Counted from the first letter of the stretch, positions 9,799-19,708 are shown. The stretch is 64,000 bases of DNA from Chitinophagaceae bacterium (GCA_025360525.1 JANYCA010000143.1:1-64000); one strand, 5' to 3'. Notes: generated by a model from the sequence alone, not told the origin. Made by a program: numbers and translations.

Positions 9799-11160
9799 TT
9801 ATTTCCTGGAAAACACAATTACACCGTTTTTCTTAGAATCTGCAGTTATCCTAACCTCCGTTCTGTTATCGCCTTCTGTAACTATCATCAATGCTGTATT
9901 GGGAGGAATACTGCCTTCATTTTCTGCATAAATCAACAACTCATTTTCTTTAATACCGGTTGCTGTTGTAAGGCTTAATGTAAGCGGTTTGTCAGTTAGT
10001 TTTTTATTATCAACTATTAATTTTCCATTGTAATAAACAGAAACCATATCTCCATCAATATCTCCATCATCATATAAATCCACTTTAAAATCTGCCTGGC
10101 TAATACCGATTTTTTTTAACACGGTACTGGTTCTTGTAATGTATTTACCAGCGCCTGCTTCTTTTAAAATTCGCTGTTCTTCTTTCCTAACTTCCACATT
10201 GGCACCTGGTGTTGCTTTGTTATTGTCAACCTGCTCTTTGTACAATTTAACTGCATCGGCAATAGACTCTGCTAATTCCTGTTGGCCTTTATCGCTGTTT
10301 AAATAGCGTTCGTCATCATGGTTGGTGATAAAGCCGGTTTCAATTAGTACTGCAGGCATATTGGTTGCCTGCAAAACCCAAATACCTTTTTGGCGCTGGT
10401 TAATGCCGAGTGCATTTCTGTCGGTTTTATCAACTTCCTGATCTATAAATGTAGCCAGTTTAATACTTTTTTGCTGATACCTGTCTGCATGTACTTTGGC
10501 CATCATCCTGTACTCCGGTGCACTAAAGTCAATGCTGTTGTAAGTGCTGTCGCTGCTGGCAGTTACATTCATTTCTTCATCCTCTTCATTCTTCATCAGC
10601 GCTTTTATTTTGTCGCTGGTTTTATGTGCCGCAAATAGCCAGATGCTGGTTCCGGCCCGCTGGCTTCCTATTTTATAATATTCGTATGTTGCTACAGTTA
10701 CGGTGTATGGTGTAGAAGTTTTTTTCTTTTTCTTTCCTTTCCCGGTAACCTTTACTTTGTACCTTGTTTCCTGGTGGGTGCCTGTTTGTCTTCTGCCGGT
10801 TTTTAAATCCACAGCATCGGCATGTATGCAAATAAAAAGATCCCCCTTATTGTTGTTTGCAATATCTGCCTTTTCTGGTGGGGATTGGTAAACATCTGTA
10901 GTGCGGGTGGGAATAATTTTTACATCGGGTAATTGTTTACGTAATGCTGCCACCAGTTTGTTACTGATGGCTAGTGTCACATTTTTTTCATAAGAACCAA
11001 GTCCTCCTTCGTAGCTGCCTGTTGCACCATAATCTTTACCACCATGGCCTGCATCTACAATAATTGTCTTAATGGATCTTGAATTTTGTGCATCTGCAGC
11101 ATTTAAACAACAAAGAAAAAATGATAACAGAGCAGGTACAACATATTTTGCATTCAGCAT
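9799..11160 (-). CDS. N-acetylmuramoyl-L-alanine amidase (Amidase_3)
   Basis: Encodes 453 residues with a signal peptide (to about residue 24, ending in ADAQ). The zinc amidase domain spans about residues 30-310: DAGHGGKDYGA gives the first zinc His, YEKNVTL the zinc Glu, CIHADA the second His, and VLIETGFITN the catalytic Glu. Such enzymes cut the bond between muramic acid and the stem peptide in periplasmic peptidoglycan during division or turnover. A Lys-rich loop near residues 140-150 is an insertion. The C-terminal part (about 340-453) is an extra beta-rich domain I do not recognise. It is transcribed divergently from the LptD-like gene. Confidence 0.92.
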   Translation of the reverse strand: MLNAKYVVPALLSFFLCCLNAADAQNSRSIKTIIVDAGHGGKDYGATGSYEGGLGSYEKNVTLAISNKLVAALRKQLPDVKIIPTRTTDVYQSPPEKADIANNNKGDLFICIHADAVDLKTGRRQTGTHQETRYKVKVTGKGKKKKKTSTPYTVTVATYEYYKIGSQRAGTSIWLFAAHKTSDKIKALMKNEEDEEMNVTASSDSTYNSIDFSAPEYRMMAKVHADRYQQKSIKLATFIDQEVDKTDRNALGINQRQKGIWVLQATNMPAVLIETGFITNHDDERYLNSDKGQQELAESIADAVKLYKEQVDNNKATPGANVEVRKEEQRILKEAGAGKYITRTSTVLKKIGISQADFKVDLYDDGDIDGDMVSVYYNGKLIVDNKKLTDKPLTLSLTTATGIKENELLIYAENEGSIPPNTALMIVTEGDNRTEVRITADSKKNGVIVFSRK

Positions 11161-11229
11161 CTCGACAATAGATTTACAGGGGGTTTATAATAATAGGTTT
11201 TCCTTCACAACAATTGAGGCTAATATGGT

Positions 11230-11237
11230 TATTTTTG
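11230..11237 (+). promoter_or_regulatory. -7 element TATTTTTG for the LptD-like gene
   Basis: Perfect TAnnTTTG match 11 bp before the preferred ATG at 11249, implying a very short or absent leader. It also argues against starts further upstream, including ATG 11225, which would precede the transcription start. Confidence 0.5.
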
Positions 11238-11248
11238 CCGCAACTGCA

Positions 11249-14017
11249 ATGAACAACGTGTACAAAGGTAAGGCAAAATATATATCAGCATCCGTGGTAA
11301 TGGCCGTCTTGCTCATGCTAACAGCTGGAGCTGGTGGCGGAAGGTATTTTAATAAAAGCTTTTACAAAACATTAACGGCTGATACCATTCCCATCAAGAA
11401 AAAATCACCCTTAAATCCGGTAATTGTAAAACCGGCGGCCATACGGGATTTGATAAAAACCGATACGTTTCCCTCAACAAACATTGTCGACAGCAATCGC
11501 ACAAACAGCGTTCAAAAAATTGACACATTCAGTATAAAGTTTTCTAAAGATTCGTTGGATGGTCCGGTGACTTACCATGCTGATGATTCCTTAGTGATGG
11601 ACGTACCCGCCAACAAAATAACACTCTACGGAAAAAAATCAAATGTAAAGTACCAGGATAACGAATTAAAGGCTCCGGGTATTACATTTGACCAACGTAC
11701 CGGCCTGGTTACCGCTGCACTGTTAAGAGACAGTACAGGAAAGGTAATTTCGTCGCCTTCCTTTAAACAAAAAGAAATGACGACTGTGAGCGACAGCATC
11801 GTTTACAATATGAAAACGAATAAGGGACTTACCAAAGGAACGTATTCGCAACAGGGTGAAATGTACATTTACGGTGAAAAAATAAAGAAGGTTGATACCA
11901 GTGTTTTTTATGCTTACCAGGCACGCCTTACTACCTGCAACCTCGATACACCTCACTTTGCATTTGTAAGTAAAAAAATAAAATTCATTAATAAAAAATT
12001 TGCAGTTACCGGACCTGTGCATCCGGAGTTTGAGGGTATTCCAATTCCCATTGTAATACCTTTTGGCATTTTCCCCATGTCGCAGGGACGGCACTCTGGT
12101 TTAATTGCTCCGGCTTTTAATGCCAATGCACAATTGGGCATTGCATTGGAGGGCATTGGCTACTACAAAGTGTTAAGCGAAAATTTTGATGCAACTATAA
12201 GGGGTACGCTGTATTCGTATGGCAGCTGGACAATGTTGCTGAGCCCTCGCTATTATAAACGGTACCATTACCAGGGTAATTTTTCACTGGATATTCAACA
12301 TATTAAAACCAGTTTTAAAGGAGATCCGGATTATAACCTTGCAAAGACATTCAATATAAGATGGACGCATAGCTCCGATACCAAGGCAAGGCCGGGTGTA
12401 AATTTTAGCGCCAATGTAAATGCGGGCAGTAGCAAGTTTAACAAGTATGTACCCAATAGTCCCAACAGAAATTTCAGCAACCAGCTTAGTTCGAGCATAA
12501 GCTACACAAAAACATGGAAAGACAAGCCGTTTAATATTGCTGTTATTGCGAATCATAACCAGAACACCAATTCAAAAACCATTAATATCACCTTACCGGA
12601 TTTAAGTTTTAATGTGAATACGCTTTATCCTTTTAGAAGGCCTGAAGCAGTGGGTAAATTAAAATGGTACGAGAATATAGGGGTTGCCTTAAACACCAAT
12701 GCAAAAAATCAAACTTTTTTTTCTGATGACACCGCCCGCAGCAAAGGTAAATCCATTAGCAGCCAGGCGGCAGCCAATATGCAATGGGGAGCCACACACA
12801 ATGTTCCCATCACTCTTTCATTACCTCCGCTAGGGCCATTGCAGGTAGCACCGGGCATTTCTTATTCAGAAAGGTGGTACCAGCAAAAAATATATCAGCG
12901 GTGGAATGATACAGCCAGGAAAGTTGATACCAGCATTAGCAAAGGATTTTATGCAGCACGCCAAATGGCATTTAGTATGGGCGTCTCCACACGGATATTC
13001 GGTATGTTTGGCTTTGGTAAAAACTCAAGGGTAAAAGCCATCCGGCACGAAATAAGGCCACAAATTAGTGCCAGTTACACACCCAATATGAATGGCAAAT
13101 ATTATTACGATTTGCAGTCAGATACTTTTGGTACAAAGACAAGGGCAAATGTATTCAGCAATAATACCTTTACGCAGGCATTTTCTGAAGGCCGCTTTGG
13201 AGGATTGAGTTTTAGCGTGGATAATATTTTACAAATGAAGGTGAAGGACAAAAAGGATACCAGTGCTGAGGCTACAAAAAAAGTTACCCTGCTGGATGGA
13301 TTAAGCCTTGGCGGTGCATATAATTTTCTACAGGATTCTTTTCAGTTAAGTTACCTTAATTTATCTGTCCGTACAAACCTGTTCGATAAAATAAACATTA
13401 CAGCCAGTGGTTCATTGGACCCTTATCAAAATGATACCACCGGCAGGCGGGTAAATAAGTTGGTGTGGAAAGATAAATATCTTACGCTGGGCAGGTTAAC
13501 CAGCGCCAGTCTTTCTATCTCCAGCCAGTTTCAGGGTGGGGATAAAAAAAAGCAACAGGATAAAACCAAATCGCTACGTAATGCGGTAAATCCCTATACG
13601 GGTTTACCTGTTACTGATGAACAGGCAGAGGCTGCATACATTAGTAACAATCCTGCCGACTTTGTAGATTTCAGCATACCATGGTCAGTAAATTTTGGGT
13701 ATTCGCTCCGTTTTAATTCGGTATTTAACCGATTGAAAAAGAAGTATGATATCGAAATGAGTTCCGATATGAATTTTAGCGGCACACTTAGCCTTACCCC
13801 CAAATGGCAGGTTGGCCTAAATGGTATTTACAATTTTACCACCAAACAATTGGGCATGATTTCCATCTCCATTTCAAGAGAAATGCATTGCTGGCAAATG
13901 TCTATAAATCTTTCCCCTGTTGGTACACAGCGGTTTTTTAGTATCGTTATCAGTCCAAAATCTGCGTTGCTGAGAGATATTAAAGTAAACCGCACTAGAA
14001 ACTTCTTCGATTTGTAA
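11249..14017 (+). CDS. lptD: LptD-like outer-membrane LPS assembly protein
   Basis: Encodes about 922 residues from ATG 11249. I prefer this start because it gives an export signal (MNNVYKGKAKY, then a hydrophobic run) and sits just after a promoter element; the open frame extends back to 11072 inside the amidase gene. An OstA-like periplasmic domain (about residues 100-280) has patterns such as VTYHADDSLVMD and LKAPGITFDQ. The rest (about 290-922) is a large beta-barrel with alternating, aromatic-rich strands. The protein should insert LPS or lipooligosaccharide into the outer leaflet; LptE was not found here. It is close to an OstA-like gene and an MCE gene, giving an envelope-building neighbourhood. 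Confidence 0.85.
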   Translation: MNNVYKGKAKYISASVVMAVLLMLTAGAGGGRYFNKSFYKTLTADTIPIKKKSPLNPVIVKPAAIRDLIKTDTFPSTNIVDSNRTNSVQKIDTFSIKFSKDSLDGPVTYHADDSLVMDVPANKITLYGKKSNVKYQDNELKAPGITFDQRTGLVTAALLRDSTGKVISSPSFKQKEMTTVSDSIVYNMKTNKGLTKGTYSQQGEMYIYGEKIKKVDTSVFYAYQARLTTCNLDTPHFAFVSKKIKFINKKFAVTGPVHPEFEGIPIPIVIPFGIFPMSQGRHSGLIAPAFNANAQLGIALEGIGYYKVLSENFDATIRGTLYSYGSWTMLLSPRYYKRYHYQGNFSLDIQHIKTSFKGDPDYNLAKTFNIRWTHSSDTKARPGVNFSANVNAGSSKFNKYVPNSPNRNFSNQLSSSISYTKTWKDKPFNIAVIANHNQNTNSKTINITLPDLSFNVNTLYPFRRPEAVGKLKWYENIGVALNTNAKNQTFFSDDTARSKGKSISSQAAANMQWGATHNVPITLSLPPLGPLQVAPGISYSERWYQQKIYQRWNDTARKVDTSISKGFYAARQMAFSMGVSTRIFGMFGFGKNSRVKAIRHEIRPQISASYTPNMNGKYYYDLQSDTFGTKTRANVFSNNTFTQAFSEGRFGGLSFSVDNILQMKVKDKKDTSAEATKKVTLLDGLSLGGAYNFLQDSFQLSYLNLSVRTNLFDKINITASGSLDPYQNDTTGRRVNKLVWKDKYLTLGRLTSASLSISSQFQGGDKKKQQDKTKSLRNAVNPYTGLPVTDEQAEAAYISNNPADFVDFSIPWSVNFGYSLRFNSVFNRLKKKYDIEMSSDMNFSGTLSLTPKWQVGLNGIYNFTTKQLGMISISISREMHCWQMSINLSPVGTQRFFSIVISPKSALLRDIKVNRTRNFFDL

Positions 14018-14024
14018 ATACTGA

Positions 14025-14549
14025 TTAAGCAATTAAATACTTTCTACAAAACGCATTAAATGATTGCTCATTAATTGTTGCTGTACTACCCGGCTCTAAC
14101 TGAAGTAGCTGGTTGTTTTTAAAATCGAGTGTAAGAAGGTTGTCTTTTAAGATGATATTATTAAACTGCTCCCACGGATAGTTTTTAATTCCCAAAGCCC
14201 GTTGTATAGATACGCCGGATTCATCTACAATTATGAAGGGCTTTTTATCTAACAAAGAAGATGTTATTGCAACCAGCAGCAAAACAAGTCCAAATCCAAC
14301 GGAGTGTGTTGAGATAAACAGCATCACTGCAGTTACGGCGAGCAATACCATTTTTTTTACCTTCAATTTATTAAATAAATAATCCACCAAAAATGCTGAA
14401 GCTAACAATACACTACCAACAATGAGGTTGACAGCAACATAATTGCCGGCTCTGTAAACAAAGGCAGCAATACCTGCCAATGCCAGCAACGAACGAGTGA
14501 CGACTACATCAATTTCCCGGCTGTTATTTTTTAGTGGGATAGAAAACAT
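14025..14549 (-). CDS. membrane protein with PH-like C-terminal domain
   Basis: Encodes 174 residues. It has three or four predicted membrane helices in the first 95 residues (for example VTRSLLALAGIAAFVYRAG and VLLAVTAVMLFIS). The soluble C-terminus, about residues 100-174, has the strand order and the KKPFIIVDESGVSIQR and YPWEQFNNIILKDN patterns of STM3941-like or PH-type small membrane proteins. Function unknown. It converges on the LptD-like gene, with only 7 bp between the stops. Confidence 0.75.
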   Translation of the reverse strand: MFSIPLKNNSREIDVVVTRSLLALAGIAAFVYRAGNYVAVNLIVGSVLLASAFLVDYLFNKLKVKKMVLLAVTAVMLFISTHSVGFGLVLLLVAITSSLLDKKPFIIVDESGVSIQRALGIKNYPWEQFNNIILKDNLLTLDFKNNQLLQLEPGSTATINEQSFNAFCRKYLIA

Positions 14550-14629
14550 GCATGGCTGGTTTGGTAAAACACCGGTTTATAATTGTACACATTTGCCCGC
14601 CAGCTAAAAAGCCAGCTTAATAAGGCAGG

Positions 14630-15676
14630 CTAAGCAGGGTTGGAAGCAACGAGAAGATTGCACAACTTGAATAAGCATCTGGCACCAACATTTTCGTCCC
14701 ATTCATCCTGGCTTATGCCTATTTCATTTAAATCGAACCCTACTATTCTTCTGCCAGATTTTTGTATTTTTTTAAAGAGATAAAATATGGCTTCTGTTTC
14801 AAAACCGCCCTGAACAGGCGTACCGGTATGTGGACAAAGTTTTGGATCAAGGCCATCAATATCAAAACTGATAAATACGTTGGCTGGCAGCTCATCTATT
14901 ATCTGGTTCGTAATCTGCTGCCAGCTATCTCCCTCATACAAACGTTCTTTAATATCCTTATCAAAAAAAGTGGTAACCCTATCGGTATTTGCATTGATAA
15001 AATTCCATTCTTCCTCGCAATAATCCCTTACACCAACCTGCACTAATTTTTTTAATTGCGGAATTTCTTTTAAAGCATTGTACATAACCGAAGCATGTGA
15101 ATAAACAAAGTTTTCATACGCAACCCTTAAATCGCAATGGGCATCAATCTGCAGTATTCCAAAATCTCCATGTTTTTCAGCAATGGCTTTAAAATATCCT
15201 AAAGGCGTACTATGGTCACCGCCGAGTAAAGCAACCAATTTACCTGCGGCCAAAAGATCTTTTGTTTGTTCATAAACCCACTCGTTTAAAAGCACACCGC
15301 CTGCATTTACTTCCTTAAGAGTTTTACACATAAACTTGTTAGCGTTTACATCTTCGCCACCTGCTATGTAATTAATGTAGAGTTCAGCTTCTTTGCGTAA
15401 ATAATCACTCTTCATCAATATCTTTCTATCACTGCTCCGCATAAAATAACCCTGCTTCCACTCGTCTTTAAATTCGGGATCAAAAAGATCTACCTGCAGG
15501 CTCGCCTTAAAAACATGCTCGGGAGCTCTAGCTGTACCTGCATTGTAGCTTACGGTAACTTCCCAGGGTATCGGCAATATTACAAGCCGGGATTCTTCTT
15601 CGGAAAAGGGCAAACCAAAAATGTTATTGTTGGGGTTACCTACGGAGTTGGGATCAAATTGAGAGAGATCAGTCAT
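14630..15676 (-). CDS. arginase/agmatinase-family ureohydrolase
   Basis: Encodes 348 residues. The dinuclear manganese site is complete: GGDHS gives the His, DAHCD gives Asp, His and Asp, and SFDIDGLDP gives two further Asp residues. The family hydrolyses guanidino groups (agmatine, arginine, formiminoglutamate, guanidinobutyrate). The SHASVM segment near residue 190 matches the substrate-loop position. The N-terminus is longer than in classical arginases and resembles the branch usually labelled agmatinase-family in Bacteroidota. Nothing in the neighbourhood fixes the substrate. Confidence 0.88.
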   Translation of the reverse strand: MTDLSQFDPNSVGNPNNNIFGLPFSEEESRLVILPIPWEVTVSYNAGTARAPEHVFKASLQVDLFDPEFKDEWKQGYFMRSSDRKILMKSDYLRKEAELYINYIAGGEDVNANKFMCKTLKEVNAGGVLLNEWVYEQTKDLLAAGKLVALLGGDHSTPLGYFKAIAEKHGDFGILQIDAHCDLRVAYENFVYSHASVMYNALKEIPQLKKLVQVGVRDYCEEEWNFINANTDRVTTFFDKDIKERLYEGDSWQQITNQIIDELPANVFISFDIDGLDPKLCPHTGTPVQGGFETEAIFYLFKKIQKSGRRIVGFDLNEIGISQDEWDENVGARCLFKLCNLLVASNPA

Positions 15677-15888
15677 TACTGTTGTTTAAATAATTGGTGT
15701 ACAGAAGTTGTTTTCTGCAAAAAACCGTGCAAAGATAAGCCACCTGCTTTCATCCGGCATTTAGTTTTTTAAATATTAACACCAAAAAAAGTTTTTGACT
15801 GTTATGAAAAGCCATAGTTTTTATTTAAAAGGAAGGTTAAAACGAAAGTATCGTTAAACAAATAAACTACAGGCAACCGCATTTGTTT

Positions 15889-15896
15889 TAACTTTG
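15889..15896 (+). promoter_or_regulatory. -7 element TAACTTTG for ccmE-ccmF
   Basis: Perfect TAnnTTTG match 19 bp before the ccmE ATG. Confidence 0.5.
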
Positions 15897-15915
15897 CATC
15901 GCAAAAGAAAATACC

Positions 15916-16353
15916 ATGAAAAGAACACATATTATCCTGTTGGTAGTAATCGCATTTGCAATTAGTGGTTTACTGATGTTTTCCGCAGATTTCTCAACCT
16001 ATGATACCATTCAATCTGCCAAAAACAAGCAAGGTAAATTTGTACACCTGATTGCCAAACTTGATAAGGCTTATCCAATTGAATACAATCCTGCAAAAGA
16101 TCCAAATTTTCTTTCCTTTACCGCAACCGATAGCTTGGGCGGGTCTACAAAAGTAGTTTACCATAATACCAAGCCAACTGAACTGGAACACAGCGAAAGG
16201 GTTGTATTAAAAGGTAAGATGAAGGGAGATGTTTTTGAATGCAGCGAAATATTATTAAAGTGTCCCAGCAAATACAAAGACGATAAAAAACAGTTGGAGA
16301 AAATGATGGAAACCACTCCAAAAGCTGCTGTTGCAGGTGCTGCTGGCAAATAG
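15916..16353 (+). CDS. ccmE: cytochrome c maturation heme chaperone CcmE, Cys variant
   Basis: Encodes 145 residues: one N-terminal membrane anchor (about residues 5-23) and a periplasmic OB-fold. TDSLGGSTKVVYHNTKP and RVVLKGKMKGDVFECSEILLKC follow the family pattern. In E. coli CcmE the heme-binding His lies in a KHDENY segment; here the aligned segment is KCPSKY, with Cys116 in place of His and the Tyr (Tyr120) kept. A Cys/His exchange is a known natural CcmE variant. CcmE carries heme to CcmF, encoded about 100 bp downstream. CcmABC and CcmGH are not in this window. Confidence 0.9.
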   Translation: MKRTHIILLVVIAFAISGLLMFSADFSTYDTIQSAKNKQGKFVHLIAKLDKAYPIEYNPAKDPNFLSFTATDSLGGSTKVVYHNTKPTELEHSERVVLKGKMKGDVFECSEILLKCPSKYKDDKKQLEKMMETTPKAAVAGAAGK

Positions 16354-16457
16354 TCGCTGATTAATTTTAATAAGGAATAAATTTACTTTAAGCAGTTTTA
16401 AACCTGTTGAGGGATAAAAGGTTTCTATCCCTTTTTACAAAAAAAAACCGGAATTTA

Positions 16458-18971
16458 ATGGAATTTGAAGGTGAACATTTAGGCTTGGGTATGTGGGGAC
16501 ATTTTTTTGTATTGCTGGCTTTTACTACTTCTTTGCTGGCAACCATTGGGTACATACTTGCAGCCAATAAAAAAGAAATTACAGAAAAAAAATCCTGGAT
16601 AAAATTTGCAAGAATAAATTTCTACATACAGGTTGCGGCTGTTTTAACCGTTTTTGGTTGTATATTTTATATGTGCAGCAACCACTACATTGAATACCTC
16701 TACGCCTACAAACACACATCAAAAGAATTAGAATTTAAATACCTGCTGGCCTGTATCTGGGAAGACCAGAGTGGTAGTTTTTTGCTATGGACCATCTGGC
16801 ATTGCCTGATTGGTATTTTTCTCATTAATAAAAGTAAAGAATGGGAAGCGCCGGTAATGACGGTAGTGAGTGCTGCACAGGTTTTTTTAGCCATGATGAT
16901 TATGGGTTTGTATATTTTTGGCACTAAGATCGGCAACAGCCCATTTGTATTAACCCGTAATGAAATTAACGGACCAATTTTCAGCAGGCCCGAATACCTG
17001 AGCCTCATAAAAGATGGTGTTGGTCTTAATGTATTGCTTCGTAATTACTGGATGGTAATTCATCCCCCCGTATTATTCCTAGGCTTTGCATCCACCATTG
17101 TGCCCTTTGCTTATGCCTATGCAGGCATGCAGACAAAACGCTTTGGCGATTGGGTTCAGCAAGCAATACCCTATGCGTTGTTTAGTGCCTGTGTGTTGGG
17201 TGTTGGCATTATGATGGGTGGCAAATGGGCTTATGAATCTCTATCATTTGGTGGCTACTGGGCATGGGATCCGGTGGAAAATGCTTCGCTGGTTCCCTGG
17301 CTCATTATGATAGCAGGCTTGCACACGATGGTTATTTTTAAAGCAACCGGTCATTCGCTGCGAGCCAGTTATTTATTTGGGATTCTGAGTTTTTTATTTG
17401 TTTTATACTCAACGTTTTTAACCCGTACCGGAATTTTAGGCGATACTTCTGTTCATGCTTTTACCGAAGCTGGTAAGGCAATGAATATCCTGATATTTTC
17501 TTTCCTAATTTTTTTTACTATCAGTTCGCTTTTATTTTTCGTCATCAACTTTAAAAAAATACCGGCCATTGCCAAAGAAGAAGAAAGCAGTTCCCGTGAG
17601 TTTTGGATGTTTATAGGTTCGCTGGTATTTTTTTTATCGGCTATGTTTATTATTGCTAAAACCTCGTTACCAGTTGTTAATTCCATCTTTGGAACAAAGC
17701 TGGCACAGCCAGAAAATGTGGAATTCTCCTACAATAAAGTGATGGTATTGGTTGCCATTGTTATTGGCTTTCTTACTGCCATCACCCAGTATCTAAAATA
17801 CAAGGATACGCCGGCTGCATATACTATTAAAAAAATAGCAATACCTGTTTTAATTACTATCGCATTAACCGTTTTGCTGGGTATTATTTATCCCATTACC
17901 TATATAAAAGAAGGTATTGGATTTTTAGTAGCCATTTACGTTGCACTGTTTGCAACCATATTTGCGGTTGTTTCCAACGCATCCTATATCTGGCTGGCCT
18001 TAAATGGTAAACTCAAATCGGCAGGAGGTTCTGTGGCCCACCTGGGCTTTGGTTTAATGATTGCAGGCATGTTGGTTTCTGCAGGTAACAAAAAAATAAT
18101 AAGCGAAGAAAAGTATAAGAATTTTGTTTTGCCCATGGGTATCGATCCGTTAACAAAGAAACAGGATAATCCAGCTGAAAATATCAATCTAATTAAACAG
18201 GTGCCTAACCAGATGGACGACTATTCTGTAACATATTTGCATGATAGTGCCGGCCACGAAAAGGGCAGGCGATTTTATAAATTGTTGTTCGAACGCAAGG
18301 ATGCTTCAAAAAAAGTAACAGAGCAATTTGAGCTAAACCCAGATGTTTACCTGATGAAGGATAATAACATGAGCAGCAACCCGGATACTAAAAGTTATCT
18401 TACCCATGATGTGTTTACCTATATTTCCTATGCACTTAATCCGGAACGAAATGTTGATACGGGTAGCTTTAAAATTTCGGAAGTTGCCGAAGGAGATACT
18501 ATGTTTTATAGCAAAGGGTTTGTGGTACTCGATAAGATTCTTAAAAACCCAACATCCAATAAATTTAAAATACTGCCCACCGGACCTTCCGTTGCTGCAG
18601 AGCTTACCGTTCATGGGCAAGACAGTATGCAATACAAGGCTGCGCCTATGTTAATGGTGGATAGTCTTGGTATTAAAAAAATCGATGACACGGTGTACGC
18701 ACAAAACTTATTTGTACAGTTTTCCGGTGTAAGTACCGACCAGAAAAAGATTAAAATCGGCATCAAAGAATCTGATGGCATGATTGATTTTGTAACCCTT
18801 AAGGCGTACATATTCCCCTACATAAACCTTGTATGGATTGGCCTGATATTGATGGCCATTGGTTTTATAATCAGCATCGGCAAAAGAGCTAAATTATCAA
18901 CCTGGCAAAGTGCTGCGTCTCTTGTATTTGTTGCACTTGCACTGTTTTACATGTTTTTACTGGCGAATTAA
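16458..18971 (+). CDS. ccmF: cytochrome c heme lyase subunit CcmF
   Basis: Encodes about 837 residues from ATG 16458; the frame opens at a TTG at 16407, but MEFEGEHLGLG begins like a normal CcmF N-terminus. It is a polytopic inner-membrane protein with about a dozen or more helices. The signature tryptophan-rich heme-handling motif is GGYWAWDPVENASLVPW (about residues 265-281), preceded by HPPVLFLGF near residue 203. A large periplasmic domain (about residues 540-780) comes before the last two helices. It attaches heme to CXXCH apocytochromes together with CcmE, encoded directly upstream. Likely clients in this window are the two planctomycete-type cytochromes near 35 and 41 kb. Confidence 0.93.
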   Translation: MEFEGEHLGLGMWGHFFVLLAFTTSLLATIGYILAANKKEITEKKSWIKFARINFYIQVAAVLTVFGCIFYMCSNHYIEYLYAYKHTSKELEFKYLLACIWEDQSGSFLLWTIWHCLIGIFLINKSKEWEAPVMTVVSAAQVFLAMMIMGLYIFGTKIGNSPFVLTRNEINGPIFSRPEYLSLIKDGVGLNVLLRNYWMVIHPPVLFLGFASTIVPFAYAYAGMQTKRFGDWVQQAIPYALFSACVLGVGIMMGGKWAYESLSFGGYWAWDPVENASLVPWLIMIAGLHTMVIFKATGHSLRASYLFGILSFLFVLYSTFLTRTGILGDTSVHAFTEAGKAMNILIFSFLIFFTISSLLFFVINFKKIPAIAKEEESSSREFWMFIGSLVFFLSAMFIIAKTSLPVVNSIFGTKLAQPENVEFSYNKVMVLVAIVIGFLTAITQYLKYKDTPAAYTIKKIAIPVLITIALTVLLGIIYPITYIKEGIGFLVAIYVALFATIFAVVSNASYIWLALNGKLKSAGGSVAHLGFGLMIAGMLVSAGNKKIISEEKYKNFVLPMGIDPLTKKQDNPAENINLIKQVPNQMDDYSVTYLHDSAGHEKGRRFYKLLFERKDASKKVTEQFELNPDVYLMKDNNMSSNPDTKSYLTHDVFTYISYALNPERNVDTGSFKISEVAEGDTMFYSKGFVVLDKILKNPTSNKFKILPTGPSVAAELTVHGQDSMQYKAAPMLMVDSLGIKKIDDTVYAQNLFVQFSGVSTDQKKIKIGIKESDGMIDFVTLKAYIFPYINLVWIGLILMAIGFIISIGKRAKLSTWQSAASLVFVALALFYMFLLAN

Positions 18972-19200
18972 AATTTCTTTTAAGTAATGATAATGATTAA
19001 TTGCATAAAGGATAGGTCTTGTAAGGCTTAAGCTTCTACTACTGTTGATAGGATTAAAATTACTGCTCACGACTTAGGCAATTGTAAAGTACTAACATCT
19101 GTTACCGGGTAGTGTTTTTTATTTTAACCACAGTCATAAATTCTTTTTAACATAGATAATGCATGGTCAACATTAATCAGGTTATTGAATTTTTTGCAAT

Positions 19201-19239
19201 AAAAAAAGGCTGATTCGTTTTTCGAGACAGCCTTTTTTT
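19201..19239. terminator. bidirectional intrinsic terminator
   Basis: Perfect 12-bp arms AAAAAAAGGCTG and CAGCCTTTTTTT with a 15-nt loop. It lies 14 bp past the stop of the minus-strand coiled-coil gene, and can also stop transcripts from ccmF. Confidence 0.85.
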
Positions 19240-19252
19240 ATTGCTTTGATGA

Positions 19253-19708
19253 TTAGTTATTTAAAACCGCACCTCCTAAAATGGAAAGCTTTTGCTCATC
19301 TTCCGTTATTTTCTTTCTAAGTTCATCAATATCTTTCGTTAATCCATCGAGTTTGTCAGATGCTTTTCTTGCATCTTTAGATGCATGCTCCGCTGCCTTG
19401 GCACTTTTGCCCGCTTTTTTTGCTTTGCTCTTATCGAGGGGATCTGTAGAAAGATCATCAGCAATGTCTTTGTTTTTGTCGGCAAGTCGTTGAGATTCGT
19501 CGTTTTGCTTACCCATGTAAACGGTACGGGAGGCTTTCTCATTCTCCAAGTCGGCCAATTTGAGTTTATTTTCGTTGATGTTTACTGCAATTTTTAATCT
19601 TGCTTTTTCATTGTTAAGGATGGCGATAGAATCCTTTGTAACCTGCGCCGAAATGAATCCTGCAAACAGCAGTAAACTTACTAACGTTAAAGCCAATTTC
19701 TGTTTCAT
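19253..19708 (-). CDS. exported coiled-coil protein
   Basis: Encodes 151 residues. The signal peptide (MKQKLALTLVSLLLFAGFISA, cut near FISAQ) is followed by a highly charged, Lys/Asp/Glu/Ala-rich helical body with heptad-like spacing, so a coiled coil from about residue 28 to 145 is likely. There is no catalytic motif and no recognised family. The product is probably periplasmic. Its composition resembles small structural or adaptor proteins, but that is inference. A strong terminator follows. Confidence 0.75.
   Translation of the reverse strand: MKQKLALTLVSLLLFAGFISAQVTKDSIAILNNEKARLKIAVNINENKLKLADLENEKASRTVYMGKQNDESQRLADKNKDIADDLSTDPLDKSKAKKAGKSAKAAEHASKDARKASDKLDGLTKDIDELRKKITEDEQKLSILGGAVLNN

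Noticed and set aside
11072..11248. Upstream extension of the LptD-like frame
   Set aside because: It overlaps the amidase gene start and precedes the promoter element; the export signal begins at ATG 11249.
16407..16457. TTG-initiated extension of ccmF
   Set aside because: The family-like N-terminus begins at ATG 16458; the added residues are Lys/Arg/Phe-rich and unlike CcmF.
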